A DNA stretch of 64,000 nucleotides, taken from the NCBI GenBank assembly GCA_002731275.1, contig PCBK01000104.1:1-64000 (forward strand), written 5' to 3'. The position numbers and the translations under genes are program-made. How positions within the stretch are numbered: the stretch's first letter is position 1; each line of letters begins with the position of its first letter. Shown here in pieces: positions 35,456 through 44,462 of the stretch. The notes below the pieces were generated by a model that had not been told where the DNA came from, made no database searches, and saw nothing but the letters and a program-made list of their open reading frames with translations. This DNA comes from Deltaproteobacteria bacterium. GTDB taxonomy: Bacteria; Myxococcota_C; UBA6777.

Positions 35456-36469
35456 ATGGAAATCGTGTTGGTCTCTCCATGTTCGGGGATCGTGTGTTGT
35501 GCGGCACCTGCGGGGGTTGAGGCTGTAGTCTATGGACTCAGTGATGTCCTCTCTCGTCAGGGACATCAGGTACATGTCGTGGCGCGTGAGGGGAGCATGT
35601 TGCCGGCATCTGTTGTCCTTCATGTCTGTACTCACGAGATGCTAAATGAGCAGGTGAGTACGTTGTTAGAGCGTTTTTCACAGGCTATTTTTTGTGATCA
35701 TTCAGGTGCATATATCGATGAAGGTGTGCACTGGATGCGCTTTTTTCGCATGTTTCATGTGGCACCTCAGTACGTATATGTGCCCGGTGATGTCGAGCGC
35801 TGTGCGTTTGTAAGCGCATTCTTACGTGATGCGTTTGTTGCGGCTGGTCATCATGACTGCGTGACGTGTCCCGTCGTCCACAATGGTATCTGGTGTCCAC
35901 CTGAGGCGGAGGGGGATATTGCTCGCGAAGGTATCATGTATCTCGGACGCTTGAATCGGTATAAGGGAATCGATCTGGCTGCCGGAGCCTGTCAGGAGGT
36001 CGGGGAGCTGTTGTCTGTCTTCGGTGGGTTGGGGCGTCATGAGGCGTCTGATGTTGTGTTCAACGATCTCGATGTTCTCGAAGAGTTGGAGCTCTCTTAT
36101 CCCGGTGTCATCCACTATGAAGGGCCTTTGCGTGATCCTGACGAGAAGTGGCGACGTTTGAGGAGGGCAAAATGTGTGGTGATTTCATCGAGAGAGCCGG
36201 AGAGTTGTTCTTTGGTGGCGCTTGAAGCTGCGGCTGTGGGATGTCCTGTTGTGGCGTTTCGGCATGGTGGGATTGTGGAGTATGTACCTGAGGCGATTCA
36301 TTTTGTGGAGTATGTCGGTGATGATGGGGCCTTGGTGGATGCATTGGCTGGTGGATTGAGAGAGGCGCTTTCGGAGAAGCAACAGGCTGACACGTCGTCT
36401 TTTTCCGGGAGGTGGAGCGTCGAGGCGATGACCAGACGTTATCTTTCGTGGTTTGCGCCTTCATCGTAA
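35456..36469 (+). CDS. Glycosyltransferase family 4-like protein
   Basis: 337 residues from ATG 35456 with GAGGAG upstream. The Rossmann-type N-terminus reads MEIVLVSPCSGIVCCAAPAG ... YGLSDVLSRQGHQVHVVAREGS. The C-terminal GT-B half has MYLGRLNRYKGIDLA and the E-x7-E region SREPESCSLVALEAAAVGCPVVAFRHGG, where the two Glu residues contact the donor sugar. It would join a nucleotide-sugar to the same glycan as its GT2 partner. A hairpin follows its stop after two bases. Confidence 0.88.
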   Translation: MEIVLVSPCSGIVCCAAPAGVEAVVYGLSDVLSRQGHQVHVVAREGSMLPASVVLHVCTHEMLNEQVSTLLERFSQAIFCDHSGAYIDEGVHWMRFFRMFHVAPQYVYVPGDVERCAFVSAFLRDAFVAAGHHDCVTCPVVHNGIWCPPEAEGDIAREGIMYLGRLNRYKGIDLAAGACQEVGELLSVFGGLGRHEASDVVFNDLDVLEELELSYPGVIHYEGPLRDPDEKWRRLRRAKCVVISSREPESCSLVALEAAAVGCPVVAFRHGGIVEYVPEAIHFVEYVGDDGALVDALAGGLREALSEKQQADTSSFSGRWSVEAMTRRYLSWFAPSS

Positions 36470-36471
36470 GG

Positions 36472-36500
36472 AGAAGCCTCTGGACGCTAGCGAGGCTTCT
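36472..36500 (+). terminator. Hairpin terminator after the GT2-GT4 operon
   Basis: AGAAGCCTC (36472-36480) pairs perfectly with GAGGCTTCT (36492-36500) across an 11-base loop, starting three bases after the GT4 stop. The following bases are T-rich (TGGTATTCTCC) but not a full T-run, so it may act as a weak terminator or mRNA 3'-end protector. Confidence 0.55.
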
Positions 36501-36589
36501 TGGTATTCTCCTCTGTACTCGTCGACTTTCCGTCTCTGTCGGCAATAAGTGCTATAAGTGGGAGCATCTTGTACAGCTAGGAGGATCGA

Positions 36590-37528
36590 GTGGAACACGA
36601 TCTTAACAATCTGGTCATCTTCACACGCGTCATCGAAGAAGGCAGCTTTACCGCGGCAGCCCGAGCATTGGGACTCCCCAAGTCGACTGTCAGTCGCCGC
36701 ATCTCAAAGCTCGAAAATGGCTTAGGTGTGCGCCTGATCCAACGCAACACCCGAAAAATTGGTTTGACTGACGCTGGACGTGTTTACTACGAAAGCAGCG
36801 CAAAGATCGTCGATGAGTTTGAAAGGGCAGGGCGGGCTGTGATGGAGATGCAGGAGATGCCCAAAGGACGTCTGCGTCTGACTGCACCTGCCGAACTTGG
36901 GGTCGAGTTGGGTGAGCTGCTCTTGGTTTTCTTGGATCGTTACCCTGAGATCCAGGTGGATCTCGACCTCAGTGGCCGATACGTCGATCTGGTCAAAGAG
37001 GAGTTCGATGTCGCCATCCGGGCAGGCTCCGCTGGGAATTGGATGGACTCCAGTTTGATCTGTCGCAAGCTTTTTCAGGCACCGAGTGTCCTCGTCGCGA
37101 GTCCCGACTATCTCGAAAAATATGGGATACCCGAGGATATCGCCGCGTTGAGTGAGCATGACTTCGTGATCTTTGGTACGAGCACCTACAACGCGACATG
37201 TCGGCTACGAGAGCAAGACGGTTCCCATATCCATATCAGGGTCAGCGGGCGCCTCGCAGCCAATCACTTTGAGACACTTAAAACAGCGGTGAAGGGCGGC
37301 TATGGCATCGCACAGATCCCCTACAGTTTATGTTATGAAGAGATCCAAAGAGGCGAATTCATCAGCATCCTCCCCGACGCTTGCCCTGATTACGGGACCA
37401 TCTGGCTCGTGTATCCCAGCCGCGATCATCTCGCCCCTAAAGTGCGCGTATTTATCGATTTTTGCGTCGAAAATATGCGCTCCTTCTCCGAGCTTATGAA
37501 GCAATCCTTTAAACATCTCGAATCCTGA
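36590..37528 (+). CDS. LysR-family transcriptional regulator
   Basis: 312 residues, started at GTG 36590 by AGGAGG five bases upstream. The N-terminal winged helix-turn-helix reads LVIFTRVIEEGSFTAAARALGLPKSTVSRRISKLENGLGVRLIQR. The effector-binding domain follows the LysR pattern (GRLRLTAPAELG; LDLSGRYVDLVKEEFDVAIRAG; CRKLFQAPSVLVASPDYL; VKGGYGIAQIP). Within the family it is closest in look to the CrgA/DsdC-like group with an RNTRK hinge. No divergent target gene is adjacent. Confidence 0.93.
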   Translation: MEHDLNNLVIFTRVIEEGSFTAAARALGLPKSTVSRRISKLENGLGVRLIQRNTRKIGLTDAGRVYYESSAKIVDEFERAGRAVMEMQEMPKGRLRLTAPAELGVELGELLLVFLDRYPEIQVDLDLSGRYVDLVKEEFDVAIRAGSAGNWMDSSLICRKLFQAPSVLVASPDYLEKYGIPEDIAALSEHDFVIFGTSTYNATCRLREQDGSHIHIRVSGRLAANHFETLKTAVKGGYGIAQIPYSLCYEEIQRGEFISILPDACPDYGTIWLVYPSRDHLAPKVRVFIDFCVENMRSFSELMKQSFKHLES

Positions 37529-37541
37529 CCTGCCAAAAAAT

Positions 37542-37597
37542 GGCGCTCAGCCCCCTCGATCCTTTACCTTTTGAGGAGATGGACAGGTCTGAGCGCC
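37542..37597. repeat. Long inverted repeat after the LysR gene
   Basis: GGCGCTCAG (37542-37550) and CTGAGCGCC (37589-37597) are perfectly complementary 9-base arms around 38 bases. A second, shorter pair, GACCTG (37527-37532) with CAGGTC (37584-37589), interlocks with it. It may act as a terminator or mRNA stabiliser for the regulator, or as a leader structure of the next gene. Confidence 0.5.
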
Positions 37598-37677
37598 CCA
37601 GTGAATAGATGTGTGCAACCACAAGCTCACCTGTCGAAGTATTCGAATCTCTACGCGTTGTTTGATGGGTGAATGGA

Positions 37678-40600
37678 ATGGTCAAATGGATCTGGATCGG
37701 ATGTTGTCTTTTATGTGTACAATTGCTAAGCGTCCCACATGCCTCTGCCAAGCGGGCGAGGACCGCTGTTTTCGTCTCTGCAAGTCGTGATATTTCTAAA
37801 GCATCGATTGCTCTGATGCAAAAGACATTGCGTGCTTCTTTGCACCTCGCCCGCAACTTCGAAGTCATGACCTCACAGGATATGTTGAGAAACATGCTTC
37901 GCTTTCCCGGCACCATTGAACAATGTGGCGATAGAAAGTGTCTGCACAAATTGCGACGTCACCTGCGCATTCGTCGGCTCCTCTTGGCCAGACTCTCCCT
38001 CCGACGTGGTCGAACAAAGATCCGCTTTTATTGGGTGAGCTGGCGAAAAAACCGTCGCTTTACGACATGGTATCTACAGCGTCACGACGAACCGTTCTCG
38101 TTTTTTGCGATGCGAGTGGCGGGGCGATTGCTCTCGCGAAAGTGGATGTGGGCCGGACGAAGACGACGCACCAAACCCTTTCGTACCCTCTCGTACAAGC
38201 TACGTATGTTGCGAAACCAGACCCTCAAACGACACCCCAAAGACAAACGAAGAGCTTATCTTGCGCGTACGTTGATGTCTTTTATGAGCACATTGATCGG
38301 CAAAAACCTGGAGAAGAAACGCTTCCCAGCGACGTTATTCTTTGCGCGATTGTCGCGTGCGTTGTTCCCTAACGCCAAAGAACATCCAAAAATCCTCGAA
38401 CAGATCGTCCATTTTGCCGCTGAAGAGAAGTGGGGGCGTGATGTCCGCCGATGTAAGCGCGCATATATCGCGCTGTTTGGGCCAGGTTCATCGTGGCAAA
38501 AAACCCACGCCAACAGCACGTATGCAAAGACGATCTTGCAGACCACCCGTCGCTGGACGTTTGCGTTGGCATCACATCATCACAGCCGCTGCCTGCGCTT
38601 TCGCAAGTGGGCGGGGCGCGCTAAAAAGTACAAGCTTCGCAAGCTCTGGCGCAAAAAGAGCAAACGCGCCTGTCTCGCTGCACGTCCTTGGACCCAAAAA
38701 CTCCTCGATTGGGAACCTTCTTTGAAGGAGCGCAGCCAGTGGACCATGATGCTGGCACAGAGCGAAGCCTACAGTGGTGACGTCGAGAAGGCGATGGTCA
38801 CATATCGACAGGTCCGCAACATGCCACACGCCATGCAAGCATGTCAGGCATCTGACGAACGACTCGCGCTGCTCAAAAGAGCGCACCGCAAAGAATCCCG
38901 AAAGAAACGCAAAGACACACCTGCGGATGATGTCGAGCAACGCCGATTTTCCGAGACACAGAAGCAGATCGTCGCAGAGCATCTGTTCGCTCTACGTCAG
39001 TGTCCAATGAAGAAGGAAGCCCGACGTGTCCGTCAGTACACGCTTGTAAGGATGTACAGAGAGGTCGAACAACACCAGAAGATGAGATGGTTCGGTTTCT
39101 CACTGCTCAAGCTCCGCGCAACAGGGCGATGGGCTCGTTTGACGATGAAGTGGATGAAGGAGTCCCTTCAGCAGGCTGGTGAGTCCGAGCGTGTCGCGTT
39201 GATGCAGAAGATGTTTGCGGTCGAGTTGGCCGCGAAGAAGAAGCGAAAACGCAGCAAGTTTGAGGCTCTTGTTCACCGCATGGAGCTGCTCGAAGAGGCT
39301 GGTCTTGTCGAAGCTGCTGTCCAACAGTATCTCAAGGCGTACAAACACTTTTCGACCCACAAACGCGCTCCCATGTTTTTGTGGAAGGCCGCACTGCTTC
39401 GACGAAAGCAAAAGAGATTTAAGGCGGTAGAGCGGTTACTCTTGCGGATCACCAAAGAGCACAGTGACTGGAACAAGACAGATCGCGTCCTCTACGCGCT
39501 CGCTGAAGAAGCACAACGCCAACAGCGCTGGAAGGAGGCAATTGACCGTCTCTCTTTGCTCGTCAATAAGAAACAATATGCTCGCTCTGATCGTCGTCAG
39601 GATGCGTTGTACATGTTGAGCGGTTTGTGGGCGAAGACGGGACAATTCGAAGACGCGATCACGACGTCTTTGCAATTTGTGAAGGAAGCGGAGCACGATC
39701 CTCGCCGCGCAAACGCACTGTATACAGCTGCAAGGTTGGCCCATCAACACGACAAAAAACCACAGCGCGCGATCGGTTTGTACGAGAGCTTTATCAAATC
39801 TTACAAAACCGAACGAGACGAGCTGCGCCGTGTGCTGCTCGCACACGGTTGGCTCGTCGATGCGCATGAAGCTCGCACCCGCTCATGGTATGCTCGACGT
39901 GCTCAATACCGTCGGATTGTTCGCTACTACGTGCAGAGACGACATCTGCTCGATATGTCGAAGGAGCCTGTGTTGCAGCGACATATCTCCAAGGCGACCT
40001 ATGGACGTATGGAGATTCGCTTTCGTAAAAAGTTGAAAGAGTTGAAGATCGAGAGTCGGAGCCTGAAGAAACAGCGCCGAGAGCTGTCGATGATGATCCA
40101 GATGTTCGAGTCGATCGAGAAGATGTTGAAGGTCGTCAGAGGTTTTGCGCCGAACAAGTGGACCCTGCGTGCTGCGTACGAGCTGGCGCGTCACGAAGAG
40201 TGGATCAGCGCACAGATCGCGAAGATACCTCCCCCCCGGATCTGGCGTGCGCGCTGGACGAAGGCCTCTCGCAGAGCCTACCAAGAGGGGCTCGCGCGTG
40301 TCTTTTTACGTCCACTGCGACATCGCACCATCCAACGCTACCGAAGATTGATCGACGTCGCCAAAAAGGCTGACATTCGTGACACATGTGTTCGAGCTTC
40401 GGCGAAGGCTCTCCAGCGTTTGGAGCCGACCTTCTCGGCTGATGAGGCGCTGCGGTACGTCGCGAAACGCACCGCGCCACCTGTCTCAAAAAGCAAAAAA
40501 CCCCTCTCCAGGGTGCCCACACATAAGGCGCTCACATTGGATGAACGGCAATGTGTACGAGGAGACGCGAAGAAATGTGCGGTGCTTGGTCACGACGCGC

Positions 40601-40998
40601 GTCGGGCTGGTAAGGGAGCGCGTGCGCAGAAGTACTTTCGCATCGCGTGTATCCTCGAAGATGGAAAGAGTTGTCGTGTGCTCGGAGAGCTGCTCGAAAA
40701 GAGCAAACGCGAACAAGACATCATTCAAAGTCGCTTGAGCTACCAAAAGGGTTGCCATCAGGGTGACACACGCAGCTGTGTTCGTATGGCAACTTTGCAC
40801 GCCCCAAATGCCGATGATGATGGCGTGTTTCACTACGTTTATCTGCGACGTGCGTGCGAAAAAGACGCGAAGAGCTGCCTCGCCCTCTCCACAATGCTCG
40901 CGAAGGGACAGTGGGGTTACCCCAACAAGCCGGCAGCCTCCTCCTTTCGAAAGAGAGCCTGCCGATTGGGACTCCGCGCTGCCTGTCAAAGCAAGTGA
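37678..40998 (+). CDS. Large exported basic protein with TPR and Sel1-like repeats
   Basis: 1106 residues from ATG 37678 (GTG 37669 is an alternative; the ribosome-binding site is poor). Residues 1-25 form a signal peptide (WIWIGCCLLCVQLLSVPHASA). The N-terminal ~110 residues (RTAVFVSASRDISKASIALMQKTL) could be a small alpha/beta domain. The middle is a long run of TPR-type helices (FEDAITTSLQFVKEA...ANALYTAARLAHQHDKK...AIGLYESFIKSY), unusually rich in Arg, Lys and Trp. Residues after ~950 turn into Sel1-like repeats with paired Cys (CVRGDAKKCAVLGHDAR, CILEDGKSCRVLGELLE, CHQGDTRSCVRMATL). Repeats of this sort mediate protein contacts, here in the periplasm. Family and partner unknown. Confidence 0.78.
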   Translation: MVKWIWIGCCLLCVQLLSVPHASAKRARTAVFVSASRDISKASIALMQKTLRASLHLARNFEVMTSQDMLRNMLRFPGTIEQCGDRKCLHKLRRHLRIRRLLLARLSLRRGRTKIRFYWVSWRKNRRFTTWYLQRHDEPFSFFAMRVAGRLLSRKWMWAGRRRRTKPFRTLSYKLRMLRNQTLKRHPKDKRRAYLARTLMSFMSTLIGKNLEKKRFPATLFFARLSRALFPNAKEHPKILEQIVHFAAEEKWGRDVRRCKRAYIALFGPGSSWQKTHANSTYAKTILQTTRRWTFALASHHHSRCLRFRKWAGRAKKYKLRKLWRKKSKRACLAARPWTQKLLDWEPSLKERSQWTMMLAQSEAYSGDVEKAMVTYRQVRNMPHAMQACQASDERLALLKRAHRKESRKKRKDTPADDVEQRRFSETQKQIVAEHLFALRQCPMKKEARRVRQYTLVRMYREVEQHQKMRWFGFSLLKLRATGRWARLTMKWMKESLQQAGESERVALMQKMFAVELAAKKKRKRSKFEALVHRMELLEEAGLVEAAVQQYLKAYKHFSTHKRAPMFLWKAALLRRKQKRFKAVERLLLRITKEHSDWNKTDRVLYALAEEAQRQQRWKEAIDRLSLLVNKKQYARSDRRQDALYMLSGLWAKTGQFEDAITTSLQFVKEAEHDPRRANALYTAARLAHQHDKKPQRAIGLYESFIKSYKTERDELRRVLLAHGWLVDAHEARTRSWYARRAQYRRIVRYYVQRRHLLDMSKEPVLQRHISKATYGRMEIRFRKKLKELKIESRSLKKQRRELSMMIQMFESIEKMLKVVRGFAPNKWTLRAAYELARHEEWISAQIAKIPPPRIWRARWTKASRRAYQEGLARVFLRPLRHRTIQRYRRLIDVAKKADIRDTCVRASAKALQRLEPTFSADEALRYVAKRTAPPVSKSKKPLSRVPTHKALTLDERQCVRGDAKKCAVLGHDARRAGKGARAQKYFRIACILEDGKSCRVLGELLEKSKREQDIIQSRLSYQKGCHQGDTRSCVRMATLHAPNADDDGVFHYVYLRRACEKDAKSCLALSTMLAKGQWGYPNKPAASSFRKRACRLGLRAACQSK

Positions 40999-41053
40999 AC
41001 AGATCTTTTTCTACGTATGTTCGTTGAAAAGAAGTGATATTCTTTCTTGACTT

Positions 41054-41071
41054 GTGAGGAGATCTCCTTAC
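41054..41071. promoter_or_regulatory. 18-bp palindrome upstream of the small acidic protein gene
   Basis: GTGAGGAGATCTCCTTAC: the inner 12 bases (AGGAGATCTCCT) are perfectly self-complementary and the outer bases match on both sides apart from one G:T pair. It follows a TTGACT hexamer (41047-41052) directly, about 86 bases before the ATG at 41157, as an operator overlapping a promoter would. No good -10 hexamer was found at normal spacing. Confidence 0.5.
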
Positions 41072-41156
41072 CTTTGTATATGGAGAGATCGACCGCTGTT
41101 GATGAAAGTCGCTCGGAAGATCACATTCTCAAAGACTCAATCTGTAGGAGAGTACA

Positions 41157-41366
41157 ATGGATTGGCGCCCAGTCGAACAGCCTATTAGTCGTATCCCTTA
41201 CGAAACCCTTCGTCGTCTTGCAGAAGAGTGGCTTGGACCTGAGCGCTCTTTCGATGAGCTGGACCCACGTGAACAAGACAACTTGATTACAGACATCGAA
41301 GCAGACATCAACGAAGATATGATGCAACGCCGCATCGTCACCATCTACGACGATCATACACAATAA
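41157..41366 (+). CDS. Small acidic protein, function unknown
   Basis: 69 residues, with GGAG eight bases before the ATG. It is strongly acidic in its second half (FDELDPREQDNLITDIEADINEDM) and probably all-helical, without a signal peptide. No family is recognised. It precedes the LRR gene by 74 bases on the same strand and may be cotranscribed with it; a partner or regulator role would be inference. The good ribosome-binding site and codon use support a real gene. Confidence 0.65.
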   Translation: MDWRPVEQPISRIPYETLRRLAEEWLGPERSFDELDPREQDNLITDIEADINEDMMQRRIVTIYDDHTQ

Positions 41367-41440
41367 TCACAACATTTTCCTCTTTGATTCCCTGAAACTC
41401 GCCTACTTCCATTCCTACGAAGACAAAAAGGTCGTCTCCT

Positions 41441-43324
41441 ATGGCCGATCGTTTCCTGAAGCTACGTGGCCTCCTCTCTGCTCCCCCCTCCAGCCGTGTT
41501 TGGTTTCGTCTCTGTCGCCTCTTGGGGCACTGGTCAAGAGATGATTCTCAGCTCGATATGGCCGTCACATACGCGACATCTCACCTCGCTTCGTGGACCC
41601 CTGAACAGCAAGAGTTGTTCTTTTACTTTCGGGAGTATACCCCCGAACATCCGCTGTGGTCCTTGGGGCGGCGGCTGTGGGTTTCCCTTCAGGACCTTAC
41701 ACATATCGACGCACAAAAAGTCGCCCACTTTACCTCTCTCTCCATCGATGTACAGGGAGGGACAGGAGACAAAAAGTCGGGAAAGACGCTTAACCTCACA
41801 CCACTGTCGATATTTGCCAACGCCAAAACGCTCTATGTAGACGATTGTAGCGAGTTTTCAAAGTTTATCTTTCCACCCACCCTTACAAAACAACTCGAAC
41901 GTCTCGAACTCGATGACTGTCGCGCGATGACTCACTTGAGAGAGTTCTCGACGTTGCAATCTCTTCGCACGTTGTCACTCAAGAATTGCACGAAGTTGGA
42001 GACACTCGACGGCATACAGTGGTTGCAATCATTGTGTAGCCTGTCTTTGTCCGACTGTGGTGCGTTGGAGTTGCTCTCTGGACTTGACGAGCTCCCATTG
42101 GAGGTCTGCCAACTCAAGCAGGCGTCATCTCTTTCAAGTCTCTCAGGGCTCCCCTTGGAACATGTTCGCACGCTCTCTGTCTCTGACGCAACCTTTACGG
42201 AGGTGAGGGCATTAGAAGGTGCCGTGCACCTTGAGACCTTGCAGCTCGAACATTGCACCGCGCTGGAAGATATCGGCGCTGTCACCTCCATGTCGTCACT
42301 TCAAGAGGTCTCCTTTGCTCATTGCGAGAAGCTGACTTCGATTGCGCCCTTGTCGGGGTGTGATGCGTTGACATCGATCCAACTCGCAGGGTGTTCGTCA
42401 CTTGTGGATGTGGACGCGCTGGGTGGGCTAGAAGGTCTCTCTTCGGTAGAAGTGCTCGATCTGGGAGGATGCAAAAAACTTCGTCAGGTCGACGGATTGT
42501 CCGCTTGCTCTGCCTTACGCTCCTTGTCTCTGGAGTATTGTGAGGCGCTTCGTCATCTCGACGGTCTACAACATGGCGATGCTCTCGAAATGGTCGATCT
42601 GTCTGGATGTGTCTCCCTCGAACAGCTCGATGGTCTCGCTGGACATAAAGGTCTTCGCACGTTATACGTCACCGGATGCCGTAAGCTTCGTCATGTTGAC
42701 GGATTGTGTGACAAAGCTGCGTTGCACGAGATTGTGTTTGATGGTTGTGAAGGGCTTCGTGATATCAAAGGATTGCGCTCGTGTGTTGGGTTGAAGCGCT
42801 TGTCATTTCGCAATTGTCGCCAGTTGGCCTCTCTGAATCCTCTCGGTGAGACGACATCACTGCAAAGATTGGAGCTGGTCGAGTGTGCCAAGTTGACCCA
42901 TCTGGAGGGGCTTGCTGCTCATCACTCTTTGCGCGAGTTGCGTGTGGAGTCCTGTCCGACGTTACACAATATCGACGCGTTATCCTCTTTGTCGGGCCTC
43001 AAGGAGTTGACATTGAGTCAGTGTGAACAGCTTCCAGCGCTCGATGCGATCGCGCCGTTGTTCCAATTGGAGAAGGTTGAGCTGATAAGCTGTCCGTTGT
43101 TGAGAGAATTGGATGTGTTCCAAGAGATCGAAGCGCTACAATCACTTCGTCTACATTACTGTCCAAAACTTACACATATCGACGCATTGCTACATCTACC
43201 GTCCCTCCATTCGATCGATATCATCGGTTGTGACTTGATCCCAGCCTCCCTGCAAGGCTTCTTTCATACTCCCCAAGATCTACGTGAATTTCGAGAAGAG
43301 ATCCGCACCTTCTACGATCTTTGA
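41441..43324 (+). CDS. Leucine-rich-repeat protein with Cys-containing repeats
   Basis: 627 residues from ATG 41441 (AAGG nine bases upstream). A ~60-residue N-terminal module (KLRGLLSAPPSSRVWFRLC ... HLASWTPEQQE) resembles that of the LRR protein at 4123-5061. After residue ~120 about 20 repeats of roughly 23 residues follow the pattern LxxLxLxxCxxLxxLDGL, for example LRSLSLEYCEALRHLDGL and LRTLYVTGCRKLRHVDGL; the conserved Cys is the Cys-type LRR seen in AMN1/F-box proteins. There is no signal peptide, so the Cys would be reduced in the cytoplasm. Probably a protein-binding scaffold. Unlike the first LRR gene it has no DUF4132 partner next to it. Confidence 0.82.
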   Translation: MADRFLKLRGLLSAPPSSRVWFRLCRLLGHWSRDDSQLDMAVTYATSHLASWTPEQQELFFYFREYTPEHPLWSLGRRLWVSLQDLTHIDAQKVAHFTSLSIDVQGGTGDKKSGKTLNLTPLSIFANAKTLYVDDCSEFSKFIFPPTLTKQLERLELDDCRAMTHLREFSTLQSLRTLSLKNCTKLETLDGIQWLQSLCSLSLSDCGALELLSGLDELPLEVCQLKQASSLSSLSGLPLEHVRTLSVSDATFTEVRALEGAVHLETLQLEHCTALEDIGAVTSMSSLQEVSFAHCEKLTSIAPLSGCDALTSIQLAGCSSLVDVDALGGLEGLSSVEVLDLGGCKKLRQVDGLSACSALRSLSLEYCEALRHLDGLQHGDALEMVDLSGCVSLEQLDGLAGHKGLRTLYVTGCRKLRHVDGLCDKAALHEIVFDGCEGLRDIKGLRSCVGLKRLSFRNCRQLASLNPLGETTSLQRLELVECAKLTHLEGLAAHHSLRELRVESCPTLHNIDALSSLSGLKELTLSQCEQLPALDAIAPLFQLEKVELISCPLLRELDVFQEIEALQSLRLHYCPKLTHIDALLHLPSLHSIDIIGCDLIPASLQGFFHTPQDLREFREEIRTFYDL

Positions 43325-43411
43325 GTCCCACCTTTCCCCTTGATGACTTTGCGATTGAATGTTGACTATAGTCTATCAAGTGTGTATATCAATAGTCGTG
43401 TTGTGTCTGTC

Positions 43412-44437
43412 CTACAGTGTTATGTTTCTCTCATTTTGATGTGTATGTTCATCTTTTGACAATGTCGACTGGATGAGCTCCGTGCAGCAGGTCCAGAGGG
43501 CTTGTTGTCGCTCGGGTGGTGTATTCGTGCGCGTCAGGAATTGGGTTGGTTTGGGGGCGCGATCGAGAAAGAGTTTGCCTTGATGTTGTGCCGCAGAGTG
43601 TGCGGCGGCGAGCCAGATGATGGTATCAGCGCCGGCTTCTGGGCTGCGCAAGAGGGGTTTGAGGAGCTTACTGAATGTGGGCAGGGAGCTTGTCACGCCT
43701 GGTGTATCCGCCCATCCCGGGTGCATGCAATTGACGATGATCTTTGTATCTTTGAGTCGCGCACTCCATTGCTGTGTGAGATCGACCTCTGCGCGTTTGG
43801 TTTGTGCGTAAGCGACCACGCCATCAAAGGGATCGGGGGGATGTTGAAGGGCCTTTAGATCGAGTCTTTGTGTGTACATACCGCCAGAGGTCACTTGGAC
43901 GACACGTCCTTGTGGTGCAGCCTGAAGCAGAGGGAGGAGCTCTTGTGTCATCAAGAAGGGGCCGAGGACATTGGTGGCAAAGGTCAACTCAAAACCTTCC
44001 TGTGTGTGTCGCCTTTCGTCGAGTAAAACACCTGCGTTGTGGACAAGTACGTCGAGCTTTGTGTGGGTCTCTTTGAGCCGTGTACAGCAGCGTCTGACAT
44101 CTGCGAGCACGCTGACATCGACGATCTCAACGCTGATGTTGGCGTCAGGATGTTCTTGGAGTATGGCGTCACGAGCTGACTCTGCGCGCGATGCGTTTCG
44201 GCAAGCCATGATCACGTGTGCGCCACGACGCGCGAGCGCTTTCGTCGTCGCGAAGCCAAGGCCTGCGTTGGCGCCTGTGACCATGATGTCCAATCCAGAT
44301 AGATCTTCGGGGATATCCTTGGGGTCGAAGAAGCGCTTCCTGAAAAGGTAGCCAATATGTGTATATGCGCCGAATACAGAGCAATCGAGGAGTACGTCGA
44401 GGAGTCGCCATAGGCCCTTTGGGGTTTGAGTTGTCAT
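43412..44437 (-). CDS. Short-chain dehydrogenase/reductase (retinol dehydrogenase-like)
   Basis: 341 residues, with AAAGGA before ATG 44437. It has the NAD(P) loop TGANAGLGFATTKALARRG, the NNAG-type motif as HNAGVLL, Ser in QVTSGGM and the catalytic Tyr/Lys in YAQTK. Cys-Arg-Asn after the second strand (IMACRN) points to NADP. Family members of this length and pattern include retinol-dehydrogenase-like and chlorophyllide-type SDRs. It lies 25 bases after the TudS-like gene and is probably cotranscribed with it under the divergent TetR protein. Confidence 0.9.
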   Translation of the reverse strand: MTTQTPKGLWRLLDVLLDCSVFGAYTHIGYLFRKRFFDPKDIPEDLSGLDIMVTGANAGLGFATTKALARRGAHVIMACRNASRAESARDAILQEHPDANISVEIVDVSVLADVRRCCTRLKETHTKLDVLVHNAGVLLDERRHTQEGFELTFATNVLGPFLMTQELLPLLQAAPQGRVVQVTSGGMYTQRLDLKALQHPPDPFDGVVAYAQTKRAEVDLTQQWSARLKDTKIIVNCMHPGWADTPGVTSSLPTFSKLLKPLLRSPEAGADTIIWLAAAHSAAQHQGKLFLDRAPKPTQFLTRTNTPPERQQALWTCCTELIQSTLSKDEHTHQNERNITL

Positions 44438-44462
44438 CCATATATCCTTTGCATAGCCGGCT

